Shown here: positions 35,099 to 43,679 of the stretch, piece after piece | Layout: every line of letters starts with the position of its first letter | Numbering within the stretch: the stretch's first letter is position 1 | Assembly: GCA_025060615.1 (NCBI GenBank) | Contig: JANXBS010000005.1 | Location: 140,144-204,143 of the forward strand | Length of the DNA: 64,000 nucleotides | Direction: 5' to 3' | Source: Anaerolineae bacterium | GTDB lineage: Bacteria; Chloroflexota; Anaerolineae; DUEN01 | Translations under genes and position numbers: made by a program | The notes under the pieces: generated by a model | Told to the model about the DNA's origin: nothing | The model's input: only the letters and a program-made list of their open reading frames with translations | The model's database searches: none

Positions 35099-35894
35099 CG
35101 AGCAACCCTTGTATCGAAGGAACTTCCCGGTCACCCAGCAGTGCTTTTTGAACGAGGTCCAACTGTGTCTCAAGGCGGGCATCCACGGTGGCTGCCCCGC
35201 TCTCCAAGATGCACCCGCCGGGGGCTATGCGCTCATCTGGCACTAACTCCCACTCCACGCCGCCTGGGTCATCTTGCGCCTTCCACCGCTCAGACAGACG
35301 TTGGGCGTCCCGAGGGCTCAAGCGGATCCGGTAAGGTCCGCGCTGGCCAAGCTGACGCACTGCCCGCTGCACCATATGGATGATCACCTGCTCATTATGA
35401 GCGGCCTCTTCACCGATGACCTTTCGAGCGATGGCCAGGGCCAGCGCTACGACCTCACCTTCCAGGCTTTCCAACATCTGCCGGCGAGCTTGAGCTAGTG
35501 CCTGCGCAATGGATCGGACATGTGCCACTTCCTGGTCCAAGGCATGGCGAGCGAGCTCTAGCCCTTGGTCGTACCCCCTGCGATAGCCAGCCTCATATCC
35601 CTCGGCTTCGGCCTGCTTAGCCAGGGCTTCAGCACGCTGATGGGCTTGCCGCAGTACCTGGTCTACCTCGGCTAACCGGGCTACCCACTCATCGGCCAAC
35701 TGCTGGTCACCCGTCCGCAGCTCTTGCTCTGCCTGTCCCTCTGTCCCATCCGCCGGCGTCAGCCGCACTTCCGTTTCCATCTCCGGGAAGAAGGGGCGGA
35801 ATGGTGGAGGCTTACCTACTTCATCCGTATCACTTGGGAGCAACAGCGACACGAACAGAGGCGGATCGGCTGTCCTTCGGCGAGCGCTAGACAA
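35064..35894 (-). CDS. fliH: Flagellar export stator protein FliH
   Basis: About 276 residues. A Pro-rich N-terminus, a central helical region with the glycine-repeat helix EAEGYEAGYRRGYDQGLEL, and a C-domain with ALAIARKVIGEEAAH and GGCILESGAATVDARLETQLD identify FliH. It holds FliI at the C-ring. No ATG is available near the front; a TTG with AGGAGG six bases upstream, overlapping fliG by 8 nt, is the best start, and an earlier TTG is less likely. Confidence 0.9.
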   Translation of the reverse strand: MSSARRRTADPPLFVSLLLPSDTDEVGKPPPFRPFFPEMETEVRLTPADGTEGQAEQELRTGDQQLADEWVARLAEVDQVLRQAHQRAEALAKQAEAEGYEAGYRRGYDQGLELARHALDQEVAHVRSIAQALAQARRQMLESLEGEVVALALAIARKVIGEEAAHNEQVIIHMVQRAVRQLGQRGPYRIRLSPRDAQRLSERWKAQDDPGGVEWELVPDERIAPGGCILESGAATVDARLETQLDLVQKALLGDREVPSIQGLLDEFDDRPAQVP

Positions 35895-36930
35895 GGATAT
35901 CCTCCTGGCCACCACGGGCCACCACAATTTCCTCGGCTTCCTCCAACCGTCTTACCACACTGACGATCCGCTGCTGAGCTTCTTCCACGTTGCGCAAACG
36001 TACAGGCCCCATGACGGCCAAGTCCTCCATGAGAAGTTGGGCAGCACGCTTGGAGAGGTTGCGGAAAATGAGTTGTCGAATCTCATCGCTGGCCCCGCGC
36101 AGCGCCATCAACAGGTCTTTCTGGTTCACCTCTTGTAGTACCCGCTGCACCGAGCGATCGTCCAGTAGGCGGAGATCCTCGAAGACGAATAACTTAGCTT
36201 GGATTTGCTCGTGCAGTTGAGGATCTGACTTAGCCAGCGATTCCATGATTTGCTTCTCCGTGCTGCGATCTACCTGATTCAACACCTTGGCTAGGAACTC
36301 CAGCCCACCGGCCGTGGAGGCGCTCTCAGCGCGTAGAAGCACGGTCGCCAACTTCTTTTGCAGCCCTTGATCCACCCGCCGCAGCACCTCTGGCGATGTA
36401 CGATCCATTACGGCGATTCGGATGCACACATCAGTCTGAAGAGCGGGATCCAGATTGGCCAGGATCTTGGCCGACTGCGCCGGCCGCAAGTGAGAGAGGA
36501 CCAGCGCGATGGTCTGCGGGTGTTCGTCCTTCAGGAAGTTTGCGATCTGCACTGCGTCGGCATCAGATAGGAAGCTGAAAAGCCCATCGCGTCGCTCCAT
36601 ACGGAGGCGTTCGATGAATTCTTCGGCCTTTTGCCGGCCCATGGCGCGCTCTAGCAGCGCGCGCACATAGGTCAATCCTCCGGATTCCGGTAGCTTGGCC
36701 ATCTGAGCCTGAGCAAACGCCTCCTTCAACACATGGCTTCTAGCCTCTGAGGTGATGTTCTGCGTGTTAAGAATCGCCATGGTGAGGCGTTCGACGTCGC
36801 TCTCCTGAAGCCGTTTCAGAATCGCAGCCGAGAGCTCGGTTCCCAAGCTGATCAACAGGATCGCGGCTTTGGTGAGTCCGCTCAGCCCAGAAGCGTTACG
36901 CGCTTGTGCCTCTAACCTTCCCGCAGCCAT
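35887..36930 (-). CDS. fliG: Flagellar motor switch protein FliG
   Basis: 347 residues with three domains: FliF-binding N-domain (about 10-105), middle domain with the EHPQT motif (KDEHPQTIALVLSHL, about 135), and C-domain with the torque helix region IRQLIFRNLSKRAAQLL and the charged helix that meets MotA. It transmits stator force to the rotor. It overlaps fliF by 19 nt. Confidence 0.97.
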   Translation of the reverse strand: MAAGRLEAQARNASGLSGLTKAAILLISLGTELSAAILKRLQESDVERLTMAILNTQNITSEARSHVLKEAFAQAQMAKLPESGGLTYVRALLERAMGRQKAEEFIERLRMERRDGLFSFLSDADAVQIANFLKDEHPQTIALVLSHLRPAQSAKILANLDPALQTDVCIRIAVMDRTSPEVLRRVDQGLQKKLATVLLRAESASTAGGLEFLAKVLNQVDRSTEKQIMESLAKSDPQLHEQIQAKLFVFEDLRLLDDRSVQRVLQEVNQKDLLMALRGASDEIRQLIFRNLSKRAAQLLMEDLAVMGPVRLRNVEEAQQRIVSVVRRLEEAEEIVVARGGQEDILV

Positions 36931-38609
36931 TTTTCGATGACCTCTACGATCGTGTCGGGATCCTCACGAGCCAGCATCATCATATGCCGCAAGTAGCGGG
37001 CTTCCTCGTTTTGAGCCGTGGACAGGGCCGAGAGCTCCACCTCATCGGTTACCTCCTCTGTCGCGCGCTGGGCTGTCGGCGGCCCTGCTAGCGTAGGGCC
37101 CGGCGCCAAGGCAGAGACCGCCTGAGAAGGAGCTAGCTGTCCTTGAGCGGCCTCCAACGCCGCGATGGGCACAGCCGTCTGACCGGCTGATAACACAGTC
37201 ATATACGGGTGCAAACGGCGAACAGAAAGGTCGCGGAAGAGGCCGCGCACGAAGAGCAGAAGCAACGCCAATCCAATAATAGACGCCAGAGCTTTCACGC
37301 CTGCAATGAGCAGCTCCTCCCGCTGAGCGGCCTGGAAGGCCTTTTGTTGCGCCGTGTAAAAGCTTCGGTCAAATGCTGTGACGGCCAAAGCGATAGTATC
37401 GCCGCGGGAAGAGTCAAGTCCCACCGCAGCGGCTACCATCTGCTCAATGCTCCGACGCTGCTCAGCCGGCACGCTTTGATCCAGCAACACAGCTACCGAC
37501 ATCCGTTTGATGCTGCCAGGCGCCTTGACTAGGTTCTGGACCGTCTTGGACACCTCGTAATTGTAGAGGGTCTCACGTCGCACATATCCGCCTTCAGCCG
37601 TGGCGGTGATCACACCAGGATAGCTAGGAATCTGGGGGGAGTTGGCATCCAAGCCGACCACACCTCCTGCCAGGGCTCCCGGCCGTCCCTGATATTCCTC
37701 TATCACTCGCGAGCTGCGCAATACGCCCGAGGCTGGCCCACCCTGCGAGTAGGTTTCGCTGCTAGTCTCCAGGCGATCCCAATCCATTGTGACGCTAACC
37801 TGGACGGCGGCCTTGTCTGGTCCCAGGGTCTTGTCTAACAAGCTCTGAAGCCGGTTTTGCATTTCCGCCTCGTACATGCGCTGAATCTCGATCTGAGTGG
37901 CGCTCACCCGCTCAATCCCAGCCCCTTCGGTCTCCTCCGCTTGGCTCCATAGGACCTCACCCTCCACATCCACGACGGTAATGTTCTTGGGCTTCAGCCC
38001 CTCGACGCTGCTGGCCACCAAGTGGGTGATGGCCTCGATTTGCCCCCGGTCCAGACGGCGCCCGGGTTTGAGCTGAACCAGGACGGATGCACTAGGTTCT
38101 TTCTGTTCTTCGAGGAACAGGCTGGGCTCAGGGATGACGAGATGAACGCGGGCCGTCTGTAGTGGCTCCAGGCTGGCGATGGTGCGGGCCAGCTCTCCTT
38201 CCAGAGCGCGTTGGTAGTTCACGCGCTGTAGGAAATCGGTCATACCCAAGGTGCCGAGCTGCCCACTATCGAAGATCTCGAAGCCGACCGTGCCACCCTT
38301 GGGCAGTCCCTGTCGTGCCATCTCCAGCCGCACCTCGTACACCTGGCTGGCAGGGACGCGGATCACGCTTCCATTCCCCTCAATCCGATATGGCACGTTG
38401 CTCTTCTTCAGCGCCTCTACCACCGCGGCCGCATCCTGTTCGCTCAGTCCGCTAAAAGCTACAGCGTACTCCGGCGTCTGGGCTAAAATAGTCAGATAGA
38501 ACAGCAGCGCTAGGCCTCCGATGCCAATTCCGACAGCGGCGATCTGTTGCCAGCGCGCCAAGCTTTGCCACCAGTCCTGAACCCGCTGCCTCAGCACACC
38601 CATGTCCAT
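36912..38609 (-). CDS. fliF: Flagellar MS-ring protein FliF
   Basis: 565 residues: N-terminal membrane helix (about 22-42), ring-building domains with EYAVAFSGLSEQDAAAVVEAL and YQRALEGELARTIASLEPL in pieces, a Ser/Gly-rich beta-collar region, a second membrane helix (about 440-460, LASIIGLALLLLFVRG) and a C-terminal FliG-binding tail. FliF builds the MS ring. It is 9 nt after fliE. A start two codons downstream is equally possible. Confidence 0.96.
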   Translation of the reverse strand: MDMGVLRQRVQDWWQSLARWQQIAAVGIGIGGLALLFYLTILAQTPEYAVAFSGLSEQDAAAVVEALKKSNVPYRIEGNGSVIRVPASQVYEVRLEMARQGLPKGGTVGFEIFDSGQLGTLGMTDFLQRVNYQRALEGELARTIASLEPLQTARVHLVIPEPSLFLEEQKEPSASVLVQLKPGRRLDRGQIEAITHLVASSVEGLKPKNITVVDVEGEVLWSQAEETEGAGIERVSATQIEIQRMYEAEMQNRLQSLLDKTLGPDKAAVQVSVTMDWDRLETSSETYSQGGPASGVLRSSRVIEEYQGRPGALAGGVVGLDANSPQIPSYPGVITATAEGGYVRRETLYNYEVSKTVQNLVKAPGSIKRMSVAVLLDQSVPAEQRRSIEQMVAAAVGLDSSRGDTIALAVTAFDRSFYTAQQKAFQAAQREELLIAGVKALASIIGLALLLLFVRGLFRDLSVRRLHPYMTVLSAGQTAVPIAALEAAQGQLAPSQAVSALAPGPTLAGPPTAQRATEEVTDEVELSALSTAQNEEARYLRHMMMLAREDPDTIVEVIEKWLREG

Positions 38610-38618
38610 CCGAACCCG

Positions 38619-38927
38619 CTACACCTGCATCCGCATGATCTCTTGATACGCCTCGACCAGCTTGTTTCGCACTTGGAGAGCTAGCTGAAATCCTAAGTTC
38701 GCCTTTTCGATGGCGATCATGACGTCGTGTAGATCCACCGGCTTACCGGCCACAAGATCGGTGGCAGCCTGGTTGGCCTCCACCTGCAGCCGGTTTAACT
38801 CTTCCAGCGCGTCGCGAATCAGGGCACCAAACGAGGGACCTGCCGAAGAGCGAAGCATCGAGTTTGCTGTCCTCTCAGCGGAGGATGGAAGGCTCTGTTG
38901 AATCTGAGAAATCAGGTCTATCGCCAT
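38619..38927 (-). CDS. fliE: Flagellar hook-basal body adaptor FliE
   Basis: 102 residues. The family pattern is clear: FGALIRDALEELNRLQVEANQAA (in part), LVAGKPVDLHDVMIAIEKANLGFQL and LQVRNKLVEAYQEIMRMQV in shorter pieces. FliE joins the MS ring to the rod. It lies between flgC and fliF, the usual place. Confidence 0.95.
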   Translation of the reverse strand: MAIDLISQIQQSLPSSAERTANSMLRSSAGPSFGALIRDALEELNRLQVEANQAATDLVAGKPVDLHDVMIAIEKANLGFQLALQVRNKLVEAYQEIMRMQV

Positions 38928-38937
38928 CGCCTACTCC

Positions 38938-39378
38938 CTACCGTCCGATATCAAGCGCTCGGAGAGCCATCTGCTTAGCGGTCTGAGCAGCTATCAGATT
39001 CGCCTCATAAGCCCGCGCAGCCGACATCATGTCCACCATTTCAGTGACGATATCCACATTTGGATACGTAACGTATCCTTCGGCGTCCGCGTCAGGATGA
39101 TTCGGGTTATAGACCCGCATGCCGGGCCGCGGGTCTTCCACGATGGCTGCCACTCGCACACCCATCTGATCGGGCAACGGGCGGTTGACCTCTTGAGCGC
39201 GCCCCAGCACCCTATGGGCCTCTAACGGGACGAAAACAGCCACACGTCGGCGGTAAGGCTTCCCGTTGACCGCGCGCGTCGTCTGCTGATTGGCGATATT
39301 GTTGGCGATCACATCCATGCGCAACCGCTCGGCCGTAAGCGCCGAAGCGCTGATCCGTAAGGCGGTAAAGGCCCCCAT
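38938..39378 (-). CDS. flgC: Flagellar proximal rod protein FlgC
   Basis: 146 residues from the third possible start, whose product begins MGAFTALRISASALTAERLR, matching the standard FlgC beginning, with AGGAG eight bases upstream; an ATG two codons earlier is possible. It has RMDVIANNIANQQTT and the C-terminal VDIVTEMVDMMSAARAYEAN. It forms the rod with FlgB. Here it follows the glycosidase-like gene instead of flgB. Confidence 0.95.
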   Translation of the reverse strand: MGAFTALRISASALTAERLRMDVIANNIANQQTTRAVNGKPYRRRVAVFVPLEAHRVLGRAQEVNRPLPDQMGVRVAAIVEDPRPGMRVYNPNHPDADAEGYVTYPNVDIVTEMVDMMSAARAYEANLIAAQTAKQMALRALDIGR

Positions 39379-39397
39379 TTCCATCACTCCTCCGAAT

Positions 39398-40696
39398 TTA
39401 AATCTCTGCTTGCAGGATCGCCACTAACGGGCTTACCTTGCCATCAACTCGAAACAGGGCTTGAGACTCCCAAGCAGGATCATGCCCTCCGCCCAGAGCA
39501 TTGGCAATCACCCAATAGGTATAAGCCAGGTAGTATGGCTCTCGATGCCGCATGTAGCGATAGGCATCGGCCAGGATGCGGACCTGCTCCTCCTCGCTAA
39601 GGTGAGGACCGCAGTAGACACCCCCTTCCGTTCCGATCTGGGGCAGGCTCCGTCCCAGTTCCTGGCGCAGGATCTCGTCATATCGGCGAACTCGTAGGTA
39701 ATCGACGCCGTAGTTGTGGACGCTTAGCCAGGCCCGGTTGAGCGCGTCCGTGGCGCCGCGCGCCTTGATCTGCCGCAAGGCCTCTTGCAGGAAGGTGAGA
39801 TCATCTACATCCCCCTGCGGGCTGAGTGCGCCAAACCCAGGCAAGCCCCCATTGGCTGCCACGATCCGGGCGGCCGGCAGCCAGAGGTCGAGATAACGCT
39901 TTACATCTGGCATGCGGCCGCCGTTCTCCACCCGTAAGTTCGGCTCGTTGTAGAGCTGGAAGTAGTGCACGCCTAGGCTGCGATAATGGCGTACCAACGC
40001 AGCTAGGTCTCCCTCGATAGGAGCTCCCGCATCGGTGTAGATGCGCATCACGGGCATGATGCCGGCCTCGACCAACCGCTTCACGAGGTAATCGTTGGCC
40101 CCAATCTCAGTCCCCCGATTTAGAAATGTGACCCAACGAACGCCCATGCGCTGTGCCTCAGCCACAAAACGGTCCACTACTGCGGGGCTAGAGCTTGTGG
40201 TCGGGATCCAGTGTAGGCCGCGCCCGTTATTCCCGGCTGGCTGAGGATACTCAGATAAGGCCAACGGGCGGTCTGGGTTCATTGGGACAAGCGCTGGATC
40301 GTTCATCACAACTGAGGATGCGGGCCCAGAAGCAAGGGATGACGCAGTTAGCCGCGAAGGCGGCTGGCCCATCACCCCTGCGGCTTCTAGCCGCATCGAT
40401 TCTGGCTGTTGGACAGTCTGGTAGACGGCCTGGATCGGCCGTCGAGCTAAGCCCAATACGAATGCGGGGATCGTTCCCTTGGCCTCATCGGCCAGATAGC
40501 GTAAGCTTTGCCAGCGGTTAGGGACGCCGGGGGGCCGTTCTGCGACCATAGGATGCAGCGATTCACCGCCAGCCTGGGCTAACGCGTCAGCAAACGATGA
40601 GCTGCTAGACAAGCGAGAAGACGTCGCTTGAGAGGGTTCGTCTATAGCTAAAGGGCGGACCGCTTGCACGACCTGAAAAGACGTCAAGGAAGCCAT
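39398..40696 (-). CDS. Glycosidase-like protein heading the flagellar operon, no Sec signal, export-like N-terminus
   Basis: 432 residues. The C-terminal part (about 145-430) is a clan-A TIM-barrel glycosidase-like domain with YFQLYNEPN (acid/base E251) and GTEGG (nucleophile-like E357). It shares LSEYPQPAGNNGRGLHW and PVMRIY with the two domains of the giant secreted protein. There is no Sec signal or membrane helix. The first 140 residues are Ser/Ala/Pro-rich and include SSSFADALAQAGG; FADAL fits the F-x-x-x-hydrophobic gate-recognition motif of early flagellar export substrates. It is the first gene after the activator-type promoter, in the slot where flgB normally lies. I infer export through the flagellar apparatus; the substrate is unknown. 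Confidence 0.82.
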   Translation of the reverse strand: MASLTSFQVVQAVRPLAIDEPSQATSSRLSSSSSFADALAQAGGESLHPMVAERPPGVPNRWQSLRYLADEAKGTIPAFVLGLARRPIQAVYQTVQQPESMRLEAAGVMGQPPSRLTASSLASGPASSVVMNDPALVPMNPDRPLALSEYPQPAGNNGRGLHWIPTTSSSPAVVDRFVAEAQRMGVRWVTFLNRGTEIGANDYLVKRLVEAGIMPVMRIYTDAGAPIEGDLAALVRHYRSLGVHYFQLYNEPNLRVENGGRMPDVKRYLDLWLPAARIVAANGGLPGFGALSPQGDVDDLTFLQEALRQIKARGATDALNRAWLSVHNYGVDYLRVRRYDEILRQELGRSLPQIGTEGGVYCGPHLSEEEQVRILADAYRYMRHREPYYLAYTYWVIANALGGGHDPAWESQALFRVDGKVSPLVAILQAEI

Positions 40697-40726
40697 ACGA
40701 TAATCCCTCTGCCAACCTCCGGCGTA

Positions 40727-40793
40727 ACTATATCTCGAGGGCTCGCTGAGATGAGTAAAAGTGAGATAAGGGATTTGTAAAGATTCCGCAAAA
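40727..40793 (-). promoter_or_regulatory. Promoter of the flagellar operon with 11-bp-spaced activator half-sites
   Basis: On the minus strand CTTTAC, CCTTAT and TTTTAC lie at an exact 11-bp period (40782-40777, 40771-40766, 40760-40755), with TTTTGC one step upstream (40793-40788). Exactly 22 nt later is TATAGT (40732-40727). Number, period and distance to the -10 equal those of the flbD promoter. There is no -35-like hexamer, so activation by a bound regulator is likely. GAGGG serves as ribosome site for the first gene. Confidence 0.7.
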
Positions 40794-40916
40794 TCGAAGC
40801 CCGTAGCTGTTCCTCCTCAGCCAAGCTGGTAAAGTGAGGTTTTTGGATAGATGCTCTTTATCACCCCCTTTGTTGCAATAACTTCAAAACAACTAGAGGA
40901 AAAGGCTGAGAGCTTA

Positions 40917-40945
40917 CTGACAGACTGCTCCCAAAGCTTTATGGT
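40917..40945 (+). promoter_or_regulatory. Candidate promoter of the folBKE operon
   Basis: CTGACA and TATGGT separated by 17 nt, about 40 nt before the folB start. A TTGACA slightly downstream (40956-40961) has no -10 before the gene. The rest of the 288-nt divergent gap holds only the flagellar operon promoter on the other strand. Confidence 0.5.
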
Positions 40946-40984
40946 TCTCCCTGACTTGACATGTCCCGAAAACTCGAGGACGCG

Positions 40985-41353
40985 ATGGCCGATCAAATTC
41001 ATATCGCTGACCTCCTCCTCAGAACGGTGATCGGGATTAACGCTGAGGAACGGCGAGAACGGCAAGATGTGTTAATCAATATCGTCTTGTATACAGACAC
41101 CCGAAGAGCTGGCGAGACTGACGACATCAACGACGCGGTGAACTATCGCACATTGACCAAGCAGGTGATCCACCTGGTGGAAAACTCACAGTTTTATCTG
41201 ATTGAGAGATTAGCTGCTGAAATCGCTGCGCTTTGCCTGGAGGATCCCCGCGTGGAACGAGCTCGCGTGACAGTGGAGAAGCCCGGCGCTCTGCGCTTCG
41301 CCCGCTCTGTCGGCGTGACCATTGAACGAGATCGTCATCAACGGCTGCCCTAG
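40985..41353 (+). CDS. folB: Dihydroneopterin aldolase FolB
   Basis: 122 residues beginning MADQIHIADLLLRTVIGINAE, which fits FolB (I.I.dL...t.IGv...Er). Further conserved stretches are DAVNYRTLTKQV and YLIERLAAEIAALCL. It cleaves dihydroneopterin in folate synthesis. The ATG with GAGGA upstream is preferred over one eight codons earlier. It is followed by folK and folE on the same strand, divergent from the flagellar operon. Confidence 0.92.
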   Translation: MADQIHIADLLLRTVIGINAEERRERQDVLINIVLYTDTRRAGETDDINDAVNYRTLTKQVIHLVENSQFYLIERLAAEIAALCLEDPRVERARVTVEKPGALRFARSVGVTIERDRHQRLP

Positions 41354-41363
41354 AAGGACGACT

Positions 41364-41906
41364 GTGAATCTGGTTTACCTGCTACTGGGCTCTAACATCG
41401 AGCCGGAACGAAATCTACCAGCCGCTGTGGCTCACCTGAGCCGATTCGGATGTGTGCGGGCAACCTCGGCTGTCTGGCAAACTGCCCCTATCGGGCGGGC
41501 TGATCAGCCCGATTATCTTAACGCGGTCGTACTGCTGGAGACCCCGTTATCGGCACAGGAATTGCGAGAGACAGCGATCGCTTTTGTCGAGGCTGCCTTG
41601 GGACGCGTACGAACGGCCGATAAGGATGCGCCGCGGACCATAGACGTGGACATCCTGTTATTTAACCGGGAGATCCTATCGCTGGGCCAGCGTCGCATTC
41701 CCAGCCCTGAGATCCTGGAGAGGCCCTTTGTGGCGATTCTCCTGGCCGAGATCGCCCCTGGATATATCCATCCCGAAACCGGTCAAACGTTGCAGCAGAT
41801 CGCAGATCGCTTCCCCAGCGAGGCGGCCAAGATGCGTAAACGGGAGGACGTTCCATTGCTGCCACCACAGGCAATGCCTACAGCCATGAAGAGGGAGAAG
41901 CGATGA
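41364..41906 (+). CDS. folK: HPPK, 6-hydroxymethyl-dihydropterin pyrophosphokinase FolK
   Basis: 180 residues from a GTG with AAGGA five bases upstream; product begins [22 protein letters not shown] signatures [22 protein letters not shown] and [13 protein letters not shown] are present, the last containing the metal-binding Asp pair. It transfers pyrophosphate from ATP to the pterin. It starts 10 nt after folB and overlaps folE by 4 nt. The C-terminal tail is about 20 residues longer than usual. Confidence 0.93.
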   Translation: MNLVYLLLGSNIEPERNLPAAVAHLSRFGCVRATSAVWQTAPIGRADQPDYLNAVVLLETPLSAQELRETAIAFVEAALGRVRTADKDAPRTIDVDILLFNREILSLGQRRIPSPEILERPFVAILLAEIAPGYIHPETGQTLQQIADRFPSEAAKMRKREDVPLLPPQAMPTAMKREKR

Positions 41907-42553
41907 CCCATCACGTGCAGGTAACTCCCGATGAGGAATGGCTGAAGGCAACCTCCATAGAAGATAGCAATACGGAAAATAGACGCCAAGCTGAGATCCG
42001 GGCTGCTGTGCGTAAGCTCCTTTGCGCCATTGGGGAAGATCCCGATCGAGAGGGCCTGGTGAACACGCCCGATCGAGTCGCCCGTATGTATGAGGAGCTG
42101 TTAGTGGGATACCACACCGATCCAGTGAAGCTCGTCAACGGGGCGCTGTTCCATGTGAACTACGACGAGATGGTGGTAGTCAGGGATATCGAGTTTTACA
42201 GCCTGTGCGAGCATCACCTATTGCCCTTCTTCGGCTATGCCCACGTTGCCTATATTCCCAACGGTACGGTCATCGGACTGAGCAAAATCCCGCGGATCGT
42301 TGACATGTTCGCCCGAAGGTTGCAAGTTCAGGAACGAATGACCCAGCAGATCGCCGACTTTATTCAGGAGATACTTCAGCCGCAGGGGGTAGCTGTGATC
42401 ATTGAAGGGGCACACATGTGTAGCATGATGCGTGGTGTGAAGAAATCCCAGGCCACTATGACCACCAGTGCTATGCTCGGCGTGTTTCGCGATAACCCAA
42501 GGGCTCGCGCGGAGTTCCTAGAACACATTAGCCGTCGTCAGCTCAATGGCTAA
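41903..42553 (+). CDS. folE: GTP cyclohydrolase I FolE
   Basis: 216 residues. Conserved zinc ligands are in [11 protein letters not shown] and [12 protein letters not shown]; the catalytic and substrate regions [19 protein letters not shown] and [15 protein letters not shown] are also typical. It opens the folate pathway by converting GTP to dihydroneopterin triphosphate. The ATG overlaps the folK stop and has a GAGGGAGAAG ribosome site. Confidence 0.96.
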   Translation: MTHHVQVTPDEEWLKATSIEDSNTENRRQAEIRAAVRKLLCAIGEDPDREGLVNTPDRVARMYEELLVGYHTDPVKLVNGALFHVNYDEMVVVRDIEFYSLCEHHLLPFFGYAHVAYIPNGTVIGLSKIPRIVDMFARRLQVQERMTQQIADFIQEILQPQGVAVIIEGAHMCSMMRGVKKSQATMTTSAMLGVFRDNPRARAEFLEHISRRQLNG

Positions 42554-42607
42554 AGGGAAGTATGGGCTCTCGGCCTGCTATCTTGACCTGTGTCAGAACT
42601 TGCCTCT

Positions 42608-43618
42608 TTACACTTCTACTGTAAACGTAAGCCCTCCCTCTGGTACGAACTGCCGTAAATACTGAGCTGACTCTTTTAGCTCGCGCAACAGGCGCTCCTC
42701 GGTCACGGTGGAGCCCGGGATCACCTCCAGGATTAGGAAGTGCTGCTGGACCGGCGGAACGATCCCGTAGAGCCTGTTCTCTTTCCAGTGGCGATGCCCC
42801 CATTCGATGGCTTCGAGCACCTTCTGCATGTCAATATGGCCTTGCTGGTTGCGTTCCGCCGTGAACGGCCAGTGATAGCTGCCATCTGGAGTGGTCTGCT
42901 GAAGGTGAACTACCTCGCTCACAGGGGCTAAAGCGCGCAGCCAAGCTACATAGTCTAGGTCATCACCGGTGGCACCATAGTGCATTCCCGCTTGATGCCC
43001 GACGTCAATGGTTAGATACAACGGCACACGCGGCGCATCTTTCAACGCGCCGTTGACGGCCACCAGATACTCAAAGGCCTGCTCAATCGTCCATGGCGTC
43101 TCGCTGGGAATGTACATCTGCTCGTTATAGAGCGCAGTCAGCCCTTTTTGCGCAGCCACCTCACACAGCTCGCGGAAGGTATCGTATAGACGGCACATCG
43201 CCTCCCTTGTCCGCTCGGGATCAGCTAGCACCTCGACAGAGAGGGCATCCCAATGGCCGCCCAGACGCGTGGCTCCCAGCGCCAATGTGATGTCCATTGC
43301 CTGCACGATCCACTCCCGCATGCGGGCACGCACCGAGGGGTCACTATGCGACAGACCATGAAAGCGGTGGGTGGCCATCCCTGTGTAGTAATCGCTGATG
43401 ACCACGCCGTATTTTTCTCCAGCGCGACGGGCCGCTTCGGCGGCGCGTAGCTGATAGGAGCGATCGCCGCTAAAGAACGGGTCAATGACATCGCCGCAGA
43501 ATTCTAAATATGGATAGCCGAGCTCCGCTGTCAGCCGCATCCAGTTCTCTGGCTCTTCCCATCGACGGGTGGTGAAAGCGGCGTTGAGGCCGATATCGAG
43601 TTTAACGGTGCGTGTCAT
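42608..43618 (-). CDS. Sugar isomerase/epimerase, xylose-isomerase-like TIM barrel
   Basis: 336 residues. Layout and motifs fit the AP-endonuclease-2/xylose-isomerase-like family: GYPYLEFCGDVID, LGATRLGGHWDA, ALYNEQMYIPSETP, LTIDVGHQAGMHYG and EVVHLQQTTPDG supply the expected metal-binding Glu, Asp, His and Glu positions. Exact substrate is not clear; members related to erythrulose-phosphate and tagatose epimerases look similar. It is the last gene of the operon that starts with L-rhamnose isomerase. AGGAG precedes the ATG. Confidence 0.8.
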   Translation of the reverse strand: MTRTVKLDIGLNAAFTTRRWEEPENWMRLTAELGYPYLEFCGDVIDPFFSGDRSYQLRAAEAARRAGEKYGVVISDYYTGMATHRFHGLSHSDPSVRARMREWIVQAMDITLALGATRLGGHWDALSVEVLADPERTREAMCRLYDTFRELCEVAAQKGLTALYNEQMYIPSETPWTIEQAFEYLVAVNGALKDAPRVPLYLTIDVGHQAGMHYGATGDDLDYVAWLRALAPVSEVVHLQQTTPDGSYHWPFTAERNQQGHIDMQKVLEAIEWGHRHWKENRLYGIVPPVQQHFLILEVIPGSTVTEERLLRELKESAQYLRQFVPEGGLTFTVEV

Positions 43619-43679
43619 GGAAGCGAACTCCTATAACGACAAAGTGAGAATCGGACGGATGTCGAAGGAACTCCTTGGC

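Noticed and set aside
40817..41065. 82-codon minus-strand frame across the folB start
   Set aside because: Overlaps folB and its promoter, no family features, no convincing ribosome site.
42605..42612. A CTTTAC-like hexamer (plus strand) near the end of the epimerase gene
   Set aside because: Single copy inside coding sequence with no 11-bp partners, so not counted with the two flagellar promoters.
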